From NCBI GenBank assembly GCA_963782965.1, contig CAWALV010000002.1, positions 1,116,001-1,180,000 of the forward strand: a stretch of 64,000 bases of DNA. Reading direction: 5' to 3'. Positions 44,456 through 53,585 of the stretch are shown one piece after another. This DNA is from CAWALV01 sp963782965. Its GTDB lineage: Bacteria; Actinomycetota; Actinomycetes; Acidothermales; Acidothermaceae. Position 1 is the first letter of the stretch. Each line of letters opens with the position of its first letter. Both the position numbers and the translations under genes were made by a program. The notes below the pieces were generated by a model that made no database searches, was not told where the DNA came from, and saw nothing but the letters and a program-made list of their open reading frames with translations.

Positions 44456-45325
44456 ATGACCGATCACGAGTTCTTGGCGCAGCGGTTCGAGGCGGAGCGG
44501 CCGCGGTTGCGGCGGATCGCCTACCGCATGCTCGGCAGCCTTGAAGAGACGGACGACGCCGTGCAGGAGGCCTGGATCAGGCTCAGCCGGGCCGGGGACT
44601 CCTCAGTCGACAATCTCGCCGCATGGCTGACGACGGTGGTCAGCCGCGTTTGCCTGGACTTGCTGCGCAGCCGGCGGTCGCGTCGCGAACAGTTCGTCGG
44701 CTCGTGGATGCCGGAGCCGATCGTCGCGATCGACGCCGCCGCTACGCCCGAGGAGGAGGCCCTGCTCGCCGAGGGTGTCGGCATCGCTCTTTACGTCGTC
44801 CTCGAGACTCTCGCCCCGGCCGAGCGGCTCGCGTTCGTGCTGCACGACATGTTCGACCTGCCCTTCGAGGAGATTGCTGCAATCGTCGGCCGTAGTCCCG
44901 AGGCGGCCCGCCAACTCGCGAGTCGGGCGCGACGTCGCGTGCAGGGCGCGAGACCCGCGCCCGACGTCGAGCTCGCCGAGCAGCAGGAAGTCGTGCAGGC
45001 GTTCCTCACCGCAGCGCGCGAAGGCGACTTCGACGCCCTTCTTCAATTGCTCGACCCCGAGGTGACGTTGCGCGTCGACGCCGGCCCCGACAGCCCGCTC
45101 GCGCATCCGCCGGTTGTTGGCGCAAATGCGGTCATGGCTCAGGCGCGAAAATGGTCGGCGATGACGCCGTACGGCCGTCCGGCGGTCATCAACGGCGTCG
45201 CGGGCGCGGTCATCGGCCGCCCGGGTCGCCCGTTCGCGGTTGTTGCCGTCACCGTCGCGAACGGTCGCATCGTCGCCCTCGACTTCGTTCTCGACCCGGC
45301 AAAGCTCGCCCGAGTCACTACCTAG
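44456..45325 (+). CDS. ECF sigma factor with SnoaL-like C-terminal domain (SigJ-like)
   Basis: 289 aa from ATG 44456 (AAGGGTGAG upstream). Region 2 RRIAYRMLGSLEETDDAVQEAWIRL, region 4 LAPAERLAFVLHDMFDLPFEEIAAIVGRSPEAARQLASRARRRV, then a SnoaL/NTF2-like domain (FLTAAREGDFDALLQLLDPEVTLRVD). In this ECF class the fused domain, rather than a separate anti-sigma factor, controls activity; none is encoded nearby. Divergent from the DHA2 transporter. Confidence 0.92.
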   Translation: MTDHEFLAQRFEAERPRLRRIAYRMLGSLEETDDAVQEAWIRLSRAGDSSVDNLAAWLTTVVSRVCLDLLRSRRSRREQFVGSWMPEPIVAIDAAATPEEEALLAEGVGIALYVVLETLAPAERLAFVLHDMFDLPFEEIAAIVGRSPEAARQLASRARRRVQGARPAPDVELAEQQEVVQAFLTAAREGDFDALLQLLDPEVTLRVDAGPDSPLAHPPVVGANAVMAQARKWSAMTPYGRPAVINGVAGAVIGRPGRPFAVVAVTVANGRIVALDFVLDPAKLARVTT

Positions 45326-45537
45326 GCCTCGCGCCGGGCCGTGCCGATCGCAGGTACGGCTGCCGTCTACCGGCGGTTGCCGCGACGTTTCGGCTGCAGC
45401 GCCCGGTTCGGTGGCGAACGTACGGTGGCCTGAGAGCGAACGTTGCCTAACCACGAAAATGACTCGGCCGGCGATCTGGCTCGGCGCTGGCTCGGGCTGG
45501 TAGCTTGCCGCCAAGTCACTTCCCAGGAGGGGGAAAC

Positions 45538-46311
45538 ATGAACAAGTGGCGCATTGGGGCAGGAGCGATGGCGACAGGGCTCGCACTGTCCATGGCAGGT
45601 GTCGGTACGGCGAGTGCTGAACCGTCGTCGCACGTCGGCGTCTGCAGCGGTGGTCCGGTTTCGGGCACATACTCGAACCTTCGAATCACCGGTCAGTGCA
45701 TGGTTCCTGACGGAGCAACGCTCCGTGTCGAACACAACCTCACGGTCGCTCGTGGCGCGATGTTCGATGCCATGACTCACTCTGAGGTCCACATCGGCGG
45801 CAACGTCAAGGCCGAGCCGGGTTCGCTCTTCGGTCTCGGTTGCACGCCGGCTCACCCCTGCGACGGCAACGAGTCGCAGGACTTCTCAACCCACGACACC
45901 GTCGACGGAAACGTCATCCTCGACCGCGTGTTTGATGCCGCCCTCAACGGCGACACCATCCATGGCAACGTCGAATCCCACGGCGGCGGCGCTGGCCTGC
46001 TGAACCCGGAGACCGACTTCGTGCCGTTCTCCATCAAGGACGACGTCATCGGCGGCAACCTGCGGGTCACCGGCCTCACGACGGTGTGGTTCGGCGTCAT
46101 CCGCACGGTGGTGCACGGCAACGTCGTGTTGGAGCGGATCAACCTTTCCGACCCTGACGGCAACGAGGTCGTCACCGACCACATCTACGGCAACCTCGTT
46201 TGCCGCCACATGAGCCCACACCCTCAGCTCGGTGACGCCATCGGCGACCCGAACAACTCCCCGAGCATCGTCGAGGGCCGGTCGATCGGTCAGTGCGAGC
46301 ACATTTCGTAG
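45538..46311 (+). CDS. secreted protein, probable repetitive beta-solenoid fold
   Basis: 257 aa from ATG 45538 (GGAGGGGG 8 nt upstream). A signal peptide ends at ASAEPS. The mature part repeats strands such as VRxNLTVxRGAMFDA, VHIGGNVKAEPGS, VDGNVILDRVF, IHGNVESHGGG, IGGNLRVTG, VHGNVVLERI, IYGNLVC, typical of bactofilin/polymer-forming or beta-helix proteins. Cys are at CSGG, CMVP, CTPAHPC, CRHM and CEHIS. Extracellular, function unknown. A strong hairpin follows the stop. Confidence 0.75.
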   Translation: MNKWRIGAGAMATGLALSMAGVGTASAEPSSHVGVCSGGPVSGTYSNLRITGQCMVPDGATLRVEHNLTVARGAMFDAMTHSEVHIGGNVKAEPGSLFGLGCTPAHPCDGNESQDFSTHDTVDGNVILDRVFDAALNGDTIHGNVESHGGGAGLLNPETDFVPFSIKDDVIGGNLRVTGLTTVWFGVIRTVVHGNVVLERINLSDPDGNEVVTDHIYGNLVCRHMSPHPQLGDAIGDPNNSPSIVEGRSIGQCEHIS

Positions 46312-46323
46312 GTCGCTACCGTT

Positions 46324-46357
46324 GATGGGGGGCCGGCCGCGGGGCCGGCCCCCCATC
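46324..46357 (+). terminator. 15-bp perfect hairpin terminator
   Basis: Perfect 15-bp stem (46324-46338 with 46343-46357) and a GCGG loop, 13 nt after the secreted protein stop. It is all G/C-rich and lacks a U-tract. Confidence 0.7.
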
Positions 46358-46442
46358 GCGTCCGGCAAGGCGCGCCCACCCGATGACTTTCCGGCCGCCC
46401 CGTCGTCTACTGGGTGTCTGTTCATCACCCGAGGAGGACGGC

Positions 46443-46829
46443 ATGGCCGGCGCCAAGACCAAGGTCAACAAGATCGCCACGGTGGTCATCCCGGTCGCGA
46501 ACCAGGACGAGATGATCGCGTTCTACGTCGACAAGCTCGGCTTCGAGAAGCGCCTCGATGTGCCCTTCGGCGACAAGTACCGCTGGGTCGAGGTCGGTGT
46601 CAGCGGCCAGGACACCACGATCGCCATCGCCCCACCGCCGGAAGGCGCGCCCAGCGGCAATCGAGAGACCGGCATCACCCTGCAGACCGACGACATCGAC
46701 GCCTACTATGCGCAGCTCGCTGCTGCTGGCGTCGACGTCGACGCGCAGGTGAGCCGGATGGGCGGCCCGGTGCCGCCGATGTTTTGGTTCCGCGATCCCG
46801 AAGGCAACACCTTGATGGTGGTGCAGTAG
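46443..46829 (+). CDS. VOC superfamily (glyoxalase/bleomycin-resistance-like) protein
   Basis: 128 aa from ATG 46443 (GAGGAGG upstream). VVIPVANQDEMIAFYVDKLGFEKRLDVPFGDKYRWVEVG, ETGITLQTDDIDAYYAQLAAAGVDVD, and MFWFRDPEGNTLMVVQ are classic VOC units. Substrate not predictable. The LOG-like gene begins 31 nt downstream on the same strand. Confidence 0.88.
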   Translation: MAGAKTKVNKIATVVIPVANQDEMIAFYVDKLGFEKRLDVPFGDKYRWVEVGVSGQDTTIAIAPPPEGAPSGNRETGITLQTDDIDAYYAQLAAAGVDVDAQVSRMGGPVPPMFWFRDPEGNTLMVVQ

Positions 46830-46860
46830 AGACGGCGCGCGAAAGGCGAAAGAGCCTCCG

Positions 46861-47349
46861 ATGCGCACGATCGCCGTTGTCGGCCCCGGTGAGGCGGACG
46901 ACGAGTTGTGCCGCGTCGCTCATGACGTCGGCGCCTTCGTGGCCGGCCGTGGCGACGTCGTCGTGACGGGCGGATTGGGTGGCGTCATGGCGGCAGCGTC
47001 TCGTGGTGCCCGCGATGCGGGCGGCCTCGTCGTCGGCCTGCTGCCGGGTGCCGACGTCGAGGCGGCCAACGACGCCGTGACCGTTGCCCTCCCCACCGGT
47101 CTCGGCGAGGTGCGCAACGCACTCGTCGTCCGCGCCGCCGACGCCGTCGTCGCGGTCGGGGGAAGCTGGGGAACCCTGAGCGAGATCGCCCTCGCGATGC
47201 GCAGCGGAACGCCCGTGGTGTGCATAGGGGGTTGGCGCGTCAGTGACCACAGCGGCGCGACCGTTCCCCTGCCCACCGCCGCCAGTGCCGCGGAAGCGGT
47301 CGACGCGGTCTATGCCGCGTTGGGCAAGCAATTGAGCAAGGATCGGTAA
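46861..47349 (+). CDS. TIGR00725-type (LOG-like) protein
   Basis: 162 aa. Rossmann-like fold with VVVTGGLGGVMAAASRGARDAGG and the PGGxGTxxE-like VGGSWGTLSEIALAMRSGTPVVCIGGW motif. It is the short TIGR00725 branch; full LOG phosphoribohydrolases (cytokinin activation) carry the PGGxGTxxE motif, which here reads VGGSWGTLSE, so activity is uncertain. Confidence 0.85.
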   Translation: MRTIAVVGPGEADDELCRVAHDVGAFVAGRGDVVVTGGLGGVMAAASRGARDAGGLVVGLLPGADVEAANDAVTVALPTGLGEVRNALVVRAADAVVAVGGSWGTLSEIALAMRSGTPVVCIGGWRVSDHSGATVPLPTAASAAEAVDAVYAALGKQLSKDR

Positions 47350-47372
47350 CCGGGCGGTCGCCGGCACCCGCA

Positions 47373-47385
47373 TAGGATGCGGCCG
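47373..47385 (+). promoter_or_regulatory. leaderless-type -10 box (TAGGAT)
   Basis: TAGGAT 47373-47378, six bases, then GTG 47385; no Shine-Dalgarno. Confidence 0.5.
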
Positions 47386-47762
47386 TGGAGTCAGGCCTGA
47401 ACTGGGGGCGGGCGTCGCCGGACAGCGCGCTCGGCAGGTTGCTACGGCGCGCTAGGCACCCCGGCGCGTTCATCTGCGGGCTCCGGTGGCCTGAGGCGGA
47501 TGACCCCAAGGCGCGGAACCGGTGGCGGTACCGTCCGGCCTGGGTCGACCCCTGGCCCGAGGGCGACGCGCTCACCGTCCACTTCGCAGACCAGGAAACC
47601 TTGCGGATCCGTCTCGACGCCGACCCGTGGTGGCATGGCGGTGGCCCGGCCGCTCGCCCCCTGTTCGCGGTGCTGTCTGGTCGCTCCGCCGACGCGGGTG
47701 CGCGCTTGTTAGTGGCTGTGCCCCAGGGAGAACTCATTCGATTCGGCGTCGGCGGCCTGTAA
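47385..47762 (+). CDS. hypothetical protein
   Basis: 125 aa. Contains ALGRLLRRARHPGAFICGLRWPEADDPKARNRWRYRPAWVDPWPEGDAL and DADPWWHGGGPAARPLFAVL; Trp-rich, soluble, no recognised family. The leaderless promoter signal and continuous frame support expression. Confidence 0.6.
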   Translation: MESGLNWGRASPDSALGRLLRRARHPGAFICGLRWPEADDPKARNRWRYRPAWVDPWPEGDALTVHFADQETLRIRLDADPWWHGGGPAARPLFAVLSGRSADAGARLLVAVPQGELIRFGVGGL

Positions 47763-47837
47763 CGGTCGTCACGTCAGCCCGGCGGCTTCGGGCTATTCGG
47801 GTTGCGGGCCGAACATCGCAACGACAGCATCGAAACC

Positions 47838-48389
47838 ATGACGAAGCCTCAGCACCGTGCCGACCTGTTCCTCGAGCCCGCCGCCGATCCGCGCGAAGGC
47901 GGCCCCTCCCTCGGCGACGAACGCGCGACGCTCGTCGAGTTCCTGCGCTGCCAGCGCCTTACCCTTCAGGTCAAGTGCGAAGGCCTTGACGCCGAGCAGC
48001 TGGCGCGCCGAGCCGTCGAGCCGTCGACCATGTCGCTGCTGGGTCTGCTGCGCCACATGGCCGAGGTGGAGCGGAGCTGGTTCCGCCGCCGGTTTGCGCA
48101 CCTCGACGTGCCGAGGCGCTATCAGTCCGACGACGATCCCGACGGTGACTTCGACGGTGCCGTCGCCGATCCGGGCGTCGTCGACGAAGCCTGGGCCGCC
48201 TGGCGCGAGGAGATGGCGTTCGCCGACAACTTCATCAAGAACACCGAGCTCGATTTCGTCGCTCAGACCAGCGACGGCAGCCCCATCTCGCTACGTGAAC
48301 TGCTCGTGCACATGATCGAGGAGTACGCGCGGCACAATGGTCACGCCGACCTGCTGCGCGAGCGTATCGACGGACGCATCGGCGAGTAG
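47838..48389 (+). CDS. DinB-family (DUF664) protein
   Basis: 183 aa from ATG 47838. Four-helix bundle of the DinB/DUF664 type with a probable metal site: LGLLRHMAEVERSWF (His), and ELLVHMIEEYARHNGHADLLRERIDG (two His). Actinobacterial members include mycothiol-dependent transferases; the substrate is unknown. Confidence 0.87.
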   Translation: MTKPQHRADLFLEPAADPREGGPSLGDERATLVEFLRCQRLTLQVKCEGLDAEQLARRAVEPSTMSLLGLLRHMAEVERSWFRRRFAHLDVPRRYQSDDDPDGDFDGAVADPGVVDEAWAAWREEMAFADNFIKNTELDFVAQTSDGSPISLRELLVHMIEEYARHNGHADLLRERIDGRIGE

Positions 48390-48446
48390 CGCCGGCGAGG
48401 GCGCGCTCGCCGCTGCCTCCCGCCAGCACGGCGCGGTCACCCGAAC

Positions 48447-49364
48447 TCACATGAGGTGCGGCACCGAGCGAGCCGCCGTGTAGAAGGCGACGACGATCAG
48501 CAGCACGCTGAACGCCGTCGCGAGCTTGGTGGCGTCGACCTTCGAGGCAACCCGGTTCCCGGCGAACGACCCGGCAATGGCCGCCAGCGTGAAGATGACC
48601 AGCAGCGGCCAATCCAGGTGCGCGTGGTTACCGATGCGCACGCCCAAAGCCACGGCGCTGTTGATCGCGATGACGAGGAGCGAGGTGCCGACCGCCGTCG
48701 GCATGTCGAAGCCGAGAACGAGCACCAGAGCAGGGACGACGACGAAGCCGCCGCCGACCCCGAACAAACCCGTGAGCAACCCGACGACGGTTGCCGCGGC
48801 GACGACCTTCGCGGCGCGGCAAGCGTCGATGCGTGGGCTCGGCGACGGCAACCGGCACGTCACTGCGTCGTCCGGCGACTCGAGGACGACGACGGCGGAG
48901 TCGCGTCGCAGATGCACGGCGCGATCCGCCGAGGCGGCGCCGGGGTGCACCGGGCGCCGAACGGTGCGCGGGTCCTGAGCCGGTGTCGCCGCCGCAGTGG
49001 CCCGGTCGGGCGACCCCCGCCGAAGCATCGCGACCGCCGCGACGAGCACGAGTGCGGAGAAGGCGCTGAGCAACGCGTTCGGGTCGAGCGTCGCTGCCAG
49101 CCGGCTGCCGGCGTACGACCCCGCTACGCCGAGTGCTCCGAACGTCATACCCTGCGCCACCCGCACCCTGCCGGCGCGCCAATGCGCCGTCATGCCGGCG
49201 AGCGCGGTCACCCCGACGACCAGGAGTGAGCCGGTCGTCGCGCCGTGCGGGCTCTGCCCCAACAGGTACACCAGGGCCGGCACCGTCAGGATCGAGCCAC
49301 CGCCGCCGAGTGCGCCGAGCGAGAGCCCGATGATGGCGCCGACGGCGATGGCGATAGCGAGCAT
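48447..49364 (-). CDS. TauE/SafE family sulfite/organosulfonate exporter
   Basis: 305 aa with about eight helices in two repeats: GAIIGLSLGALGGGGSILTVPALVYLLGQSPHGATTGSLLVVG and TVVGLLTGLFGVGGGFVVVPALVLVLGFDMPTAVGTSLLVIAINS, the TauE signatures. Last gene of an operon with two rhodanese-containing genes, consistent with export of sulfite made during sulfide or persulfide oxidation. 15 nt separate it from the rhodanese gene. Confidence 0.9.
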   Translation of the reverse strand: MLAIAIAVGAIIGLSLGALGGGGSILTVPALVYLLGQSPHGATTGSLLVVGVTALAGMTAHWRAGRVRVAQGMTFGALGVAGSYAGSRLAATLDPNALLSAFSALVLVAAVAMLRRGSPDRATAAATPAQDPRTVRRPVHPGAASADRAVHLRRDSAVVVLESPDDAVTCRLPSPSPRIDACRAAKVVAAATVVGLLTGLFGVGGGFVVVPALVLVLGFDMPTAVGTSLLVIAINSAVALGVRIGNHAHLDWPLLVIFTLAAIAGSFAGNRVASKVDATKLATAFSVLLIVVAFYTAARSVPHLM

Positions 49365-49379
49365 CGAAAGTCGTTTGCG

Positions 49380-49751
49380 TCAGACGATATGGCCGGGCCG
49401 GCCGCCATTGGCGACGACGGGTAACCCGGCGCGAGCCCACGCGTGCATGCCCCCGGTGAGGTTCGACACCTGCCGCCCCTGCCGCGCGAGCAGCACGGCA
49501 GCCCGACTCGAGCGCGATCCCGAACGGCACGCGGCGATGATCGGGCGGCCGGGCGGCAACTCACCGGCGCGGCGCGCCAGCTCCGAAAGCGGCACGTGCC
49601 GAGCCTTCGGTGCGTGTCCGGCCCGCCACTCGCTTGCTTCCCGCACGTCGAGCAGGATCGCGCCCTCCTTCATGAGTGCGAGTGCCTCGGCGGCACTGAC
49701 CTTCTCGTACGGCCGACTGAAAAGCGACTTCCAGGTCGAGGTGGTGCTCAT
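49380..49751 (-). CDS. single-domain rhodanese
   Basis: 123 aa from ATG 49751. KVSAAEALALMKEGAILLDVREASEWRAGHAPKARHVPLSEL, then active-site loop AACRSGSRSSRAA with catalytic Cys and GGMHAWARAGLPV. Sulfurtransferase handling persulfide sulfur. Starts inside the stop of the MBL-rhodanese gene (ATGA). Confidence 0.92.
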   Translation of the reverse strand: MSTTSTWKSLFSRPYEKVSAAEALALMKEGAILLDVREASEWRAGHAPKARHVPLSELARRAGELPPGRPIIAACRSGSRSSRAAVLLARQGRQVSNLTGGMHAWARAGLPVVANGGRPGHIV

Positions 49752-51125
49752 GCTGCGACGCCTCCGGCTTCCTGCAGTTCGAGGCCGGCCGCTTTCGCAT
49801 TCGCGAAGTCGTCGTCGATGGCCACGACCGGCCGACCCTTGCCGGCCAACATCGACGCCGCGACGGAGGCGCGGTAGCCCGCGGCGCAGTGCACCCACAC
49901 CTCGCCGTCCGGGATCTCATCGACGCGCTGCCACAACTCGTGCAACGGGATGTGGACGGCGCCCGCCACATGCGCGTCGTCCCATTCCAGCTTGCGTCGA
50001 ACGTCGAGGATGACGAGCCGCTGCTCGTGTCGCATGCGTGCGAGGTCGGCGAACGTCGCGACGCGCAGCGTGCGTGGCGGGTGGCCACCGGTCCAGCGCT
50101 CAGGGCTGCCTGACGCCGCGGCCGCCGGGCGGTCGATGCCGATCCGCACCAGCTCGCGTTGAGCTTCGGAGACCTGCGCCGGGCTGTCGCCCAGCAGGGT
50201 GAGCGGCGATCCCCACGGCATCACCCACCCGAGATAGCTGGCGAACTGGTCGTCCAGCCCGAAGTTCAGCGTGCCCGCGAGATGACCGGCTGCGAACGCC
50301 GTCCGGCTGCGCAGGTCGACCACCCATTCGCCGGCCTCGATGCGGCGGCGAAGCTCCTCGGCGTCGGCCGGCTGCGGGGGAGAGAGGTCGGGTGGTCCGG
50401 AAGGCGCGTCGAGGTTGGCGGGGGCCATGTGCGCGTAGTACGCCGGAAAGGCGTCGAGGCCGGCGAGCAACTCCGTGACGAACTGCTGCTCGTCTTGGGT
50501 CAGCGCCGGGTTCGCCTTCTTCTCGGCGCCGATCGTCGAAGACGTCCCTTCGGACTGCGTCGCGGAACAGAAGCTGCCGAACCCGTGGGTCGGGAAAACC
50601 GCTGCTGCGTCAGGGCAATTCGGTCGCGAGACGGTGTGCGGACCGGTACTGCGCATGCAGGAGGTCGTGCGTGTGGTCCGTCCCGAGCAGGTCGGGGCGA
50701 CCGGTCGAGCCGTACAGCAACGAACCTCCGGTGAAGACGGCGACAGGGGCGCCGGCGTCGAGCGCGGCGTACGAAAGGTGCGTGAACGTGTGGCCCGGGG
50801 TGGCCAGGGCCCTTACCGACACCGACGCCGAAATCTCGACGACGTCGCCGTCTGCGATGGCGACCCGGTCGAAGCGCACCGGGTCGGCCGCGTTGACGTA
50901 GTACGCCGCGCCCGTCTGCGTGGCGAGCGCACGACCGCCGGTGACGTAGTCGTTGTGCACGTGCGTCTCGAACACATGCGTGATGCGGACGCCGAGTTGT
51001 GCGGCCAACTCGAGAATGCGGTCGATGTCGCGCTGCGGGTCGACCACGAACGCGACGTGACCGTCATGCCCGAGATACGAGCGGTCGCCCAAGGTGGGTG
51101 TGTCGATGGGCACGATGTCGAGCAT
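49748..51125 (-). pseudogene. metallo-beta-lactamase/rhodanese fusion (persulfide dioxygenase-like), one frameshift
   Basis: From ATG 51125: MLDIVPIDTPTLGDRSYL, metal motif THVHNDYVTGG, ATPGHTFTHLSY and FTGGSLLYGSTGRPDLLG form the ETHE1/BlhA-like MBL domain. The frame stops at TGA 50610, in the context CCC TGA C, and continues one base later as DAAAVFPTHGFGSFCSATQSE, then two rhodanese domains; the second has the active-site loop CAAGYRAS. With the shift corrected the protein is about 458 aa, the normal size. Would oxidise glutathione- or mycothiol-type persulfide to sulfite. Mutation, sequencing error, or +1 recoding. Confidence 0.82.
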
Positions 51126-51278
51126 CGAAGATCCTCCTGCGGCTGGCGGACCACGCGGGAACGTCCCGGTGGCCGCATACCCCTCCGGGTATCTGCGGAT
51201 CAAACATACTCCCCGGCTCTCTTCCCTGCGTCGGGGGCGGTAGTCCACCCCGCTGCCGCGCCTCGCACGGCCCCGCCC

Positions 51279-52583
51279 TCATCCGGTGTCGAGCCGGGCT
51301 TGTAGCCATGTCGAGACGCTGTACCAGCGCGCCAGCAGTACGCCCGCGACGCCGACGACTGCCAGCGCGGCGGCCGCGGCGGCGAGAGCTTCGACACCGC
51401 CTGCGCGGACCAGCGCCGTTGTCAGGGGAGCACTCACGAGCGTGCCGATGCTGAACCACATCCACAAGAGGCCGAGCCCCTCGCTCGTCTCCCCCGGCCA
51501 CTGCCGCGCGACGGTCTGCTCGAGGCGTCCCTGCACGCAGAACAGCAGCGCGCCCATCATCACCCGGCCGAGCAGCATGCCGGCTGCACCGAGGGGGGCC
51601 AGCAGCCACGCCGTCGTCCCGAGTGCGGCCATGGTGAGGGCGAGCACGCGCTCGGCCAGCAACGGCTCGGCGAGATGGTGCTCGGCCAGCAGCCCACCCG
51701 GTTCGCTCGCGCGGTCGGGCGGCGTGGCCAGCCGGCTGAGGGCGCGGTCGATGCCTCGGGAGAGACCGGGTGCCAGGCAGGCGCCGGCGGCGTACGCGAC
51801 CAGCGAGGTGCCGACCCACTGCGCCCCGACGAAGCGGGTCGTGAGTCCGGCGTACATGTTCAGCGCGCCGTAGCTCAGCAGGGCTATACCGAAGCCGACC
51901 ACGATGGTCGGTGCGATCGGCAGCATCGCCGACATTCGCGGTGCGGGCAGCGTCGCCGCGGGCGCGCGGGAAAGGCGAGGAGCCAGCCACAGCGCGGCGA
52001 CGACGGAAAGCGTCGCGGCGACGGCACCTACCGTCGTCCCGGCAACGCCGAGCCGCCACTGCGGATCGGTACCCGACGCCATGGCGCTGCTGATGGCGCC
52101 CGCCGCGCAAAGCGCGCCGATCGAACTCCCGACCATGTTCACGCTGCCGAGGCCGACCAGGGCGCGGCCCTCGGAGAGTTGCGCGCCGGCGCCCTTGCTC
52201 ACCATGAACTGGGTGCGCCCGGCGAGCGCCGTGACGACCGAGCCGATCGAGACCAGCCACAGCGGGGCGCCGGTCGCGAGCGAACCCACCCAGATCAGGC
52301 GGCCCACGGTGTTGAGGCTGAGCGAGCCGGTCCACGCGGTACGCAAACTGAGCCGCCGGGTGACCCGGCCGATGCACAAGGACGCCACGATGACGATCGC
52401 CGAGTAAAGCGCGGACTGCACGGCCAACGCGCCGAGCCCGCCACGAACGGTTACGCCGATGCCGACGAGCGCCCAGTCGGCGCCGAAGCTCGCGCCGTCG
52501 AGCACCATCGCAACCCGGACGTCGCCGACTCGCAATTCCCGGACCGGGCTACCTGCCCGGGCCCCGTGCACACGGCGATTCAC
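51279..52583 (-). CDS. MFS-like membrane transporter
   Basis: 434 aa, about 12 hydrophobic segments (ALAVQSALYSAIVIVASLCIGRVTRRLSLR..., LWLVSIGSVVTALAGRTQFMVSKG, LGVAGTTVGAVAATLSVVAALWLA, etc.). Basic loop RVTRRLSLRTAW in the motif-A position. Substrate unknown. The N-terminus is uncertain (GTG 52583; Met26 also possible). Same strand as the sulfur operon but 150 nt upstream, so only loosely linked. Confidence 0.75.
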   Translation of the reverse strand: MNRRVHGARAGSPVRELRVGDVRVAMVLDGASFGADWALVGIGVTVRGGLGALAVQSALYSAIVIVASLCIGRVTRRLSLRTAWTGSLSLNTVGRLIWVGSLATGAPLWLVSIGSVVTALAGRTQFMVSKGAGAQLSEGRALVGLGSVNMVGSSIGALCAAGAISSAMASGTDPQWRLGVAGTTVGAVAATLSVVAALWLAPRLSRAPAATLPAPRMSAMLPIAPTIVVGFGIALLSYGALNMYAGLTTRFVGAQWVGTSLVAYAAGACLAPGLSRGIDRALSRLATPPDRASEPGGLLAEHHLAEPLLAERVLALTMAALGTTAWLLAPLGAAGMLLGRVMMGALLFCVQGRLEQTVARQWPGETSEGLGLLWMWFSIGTLVSAPLTTALVRAGGVEALAAAAAALAVVGVAGVLLARWYSVSTWLQARLDTG

Positions 52584-52927
52584 ATGTTCTCCATCGGCGG
52601 CGACCCTAGGTCATCCTAAGGACCAGCGGCCGACTGTGGCGGCGGATTCGCCACCCCGGCCCGGGTTCCCCGGGGGCCCGACGCGACCGTCCGAATCAAG
52701 GCGTGCGCAAGTGCCGGTGGAGGAGTAGCGTCGTCATGCCTGGTGGGTCCAGCAGCCGGCTCGCAGGTCGAAGGCTCTCGTCGCTATTGCGCGTGATCCT
52801 CTGTAAGGCTTCCGCGCAGGTAGACGTCCGAGACAGCCCCCGGCTGCCGGTGACCCCCGCGCTGACGGCCGGGGGCGTCAGTTTCCAGAGAAGTCGATGT
52901 GGCTGCCGAGCGTGTGACGTCGGGCAG
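52584..52927. other. intergenic region with terminator hairpin
   Basis: 340 nt without a gene. CCCCCGGC (52837-52844) pairs with GCCGGGGG (52868-52875), the probable terminator of the membrane-protein gene that ends at 52928 on the minus strand. Confidence 0.5.
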
Positions 52928-53488
52928 CTAAAACTTTGGACGCCGGAAGTAGGCGTTGCTGTCCTTTTGCAGGAGCAGCACGATGATCGCGAGGTCGATC
53001 AGACCGTCGAGCAGGCTAAGACCGCGACTCGCGCCGGCCGCAGGCGTCGCCAGTGCGGTGAGCACGCTGAGGAGACCGAGCCCGGCGAGGATCCAGGTGA
53101 TGATCCGCGCCCAGTTCTTTCCCTTGCGCACCTGGAGAGCGAGGAGCACATAGAGGAGGGCGAAGACGAGGCCGATCACGATCGCTGCTGCGACCAGGCC
53201 GTTGACGGTCGAGTTGACCTTGGCCGTGCTGTAGTCGGGGAACTTCTTGGCGACCGCGTCGCGCAGCGAACTCTTCGTCGCAACCACGATGAATAGCCCG
53301 AGGACGCCGAGGATCGCCCTGGCGATCATGATCCGGAACGCGTTGACGACCGCCTTCGGGGGCGGGCCGGCCGGCGTCGGGGCGGCCGCATACTGCGCGG
53401 GCGGCATCGGGCTCCCGTAGGGGGAGGCGTAGCCCGCCTGCTCGGGCGGAGCCTGCTCGTAGGGGTTGGTGCCGCTCGGAGTGCTCAT
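52928..53488 (-). CDS. four-helix membrane protein with Pro/Tyr-rich N-terminus
   Basis: 186 aa. N-terminal 45 residues are low-complexity (NPYEQAPPEQAGYASPYGSP), then four helices: IARAILGVLGLFIVVAT, LVAAAIVIGLVFALLYVLLAL, ARIITWILAGLGLLSVLTALA and LLDGLIDLAIIVLLLQKDSNAYFRRP. This organisation is common in actinobacterial DUF4064-like proteins. No function known. Confidence 0.8.
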   Translation of the reverse strand: MSTPSGTNPYEQAPPEQAGYASPYGSPMPPAQYAAAPTPAGPPPKAVVNAFRIMIARAILGVLGLFIVVATKSSLRDAVAKKFPDYSTAKVNSTVNGLVAAAIVIGLVFALLYVLLALQVRKGKNWARIITWILAGLGLLSVLTALATPAAGASRGLSLLDGLIDLAIIVLLLQKDSNAYFRRPKF

Positions 53489-53585
53489 TGCTTCTCCTCT
53501 GAAGGGCGGGTTCTGGGCCGCTTGTTCAAGGCTGGCTGGGTTCCGCGCACCGCATGCTAGCGGTGATGGGCCCGCAGGACGGTGA

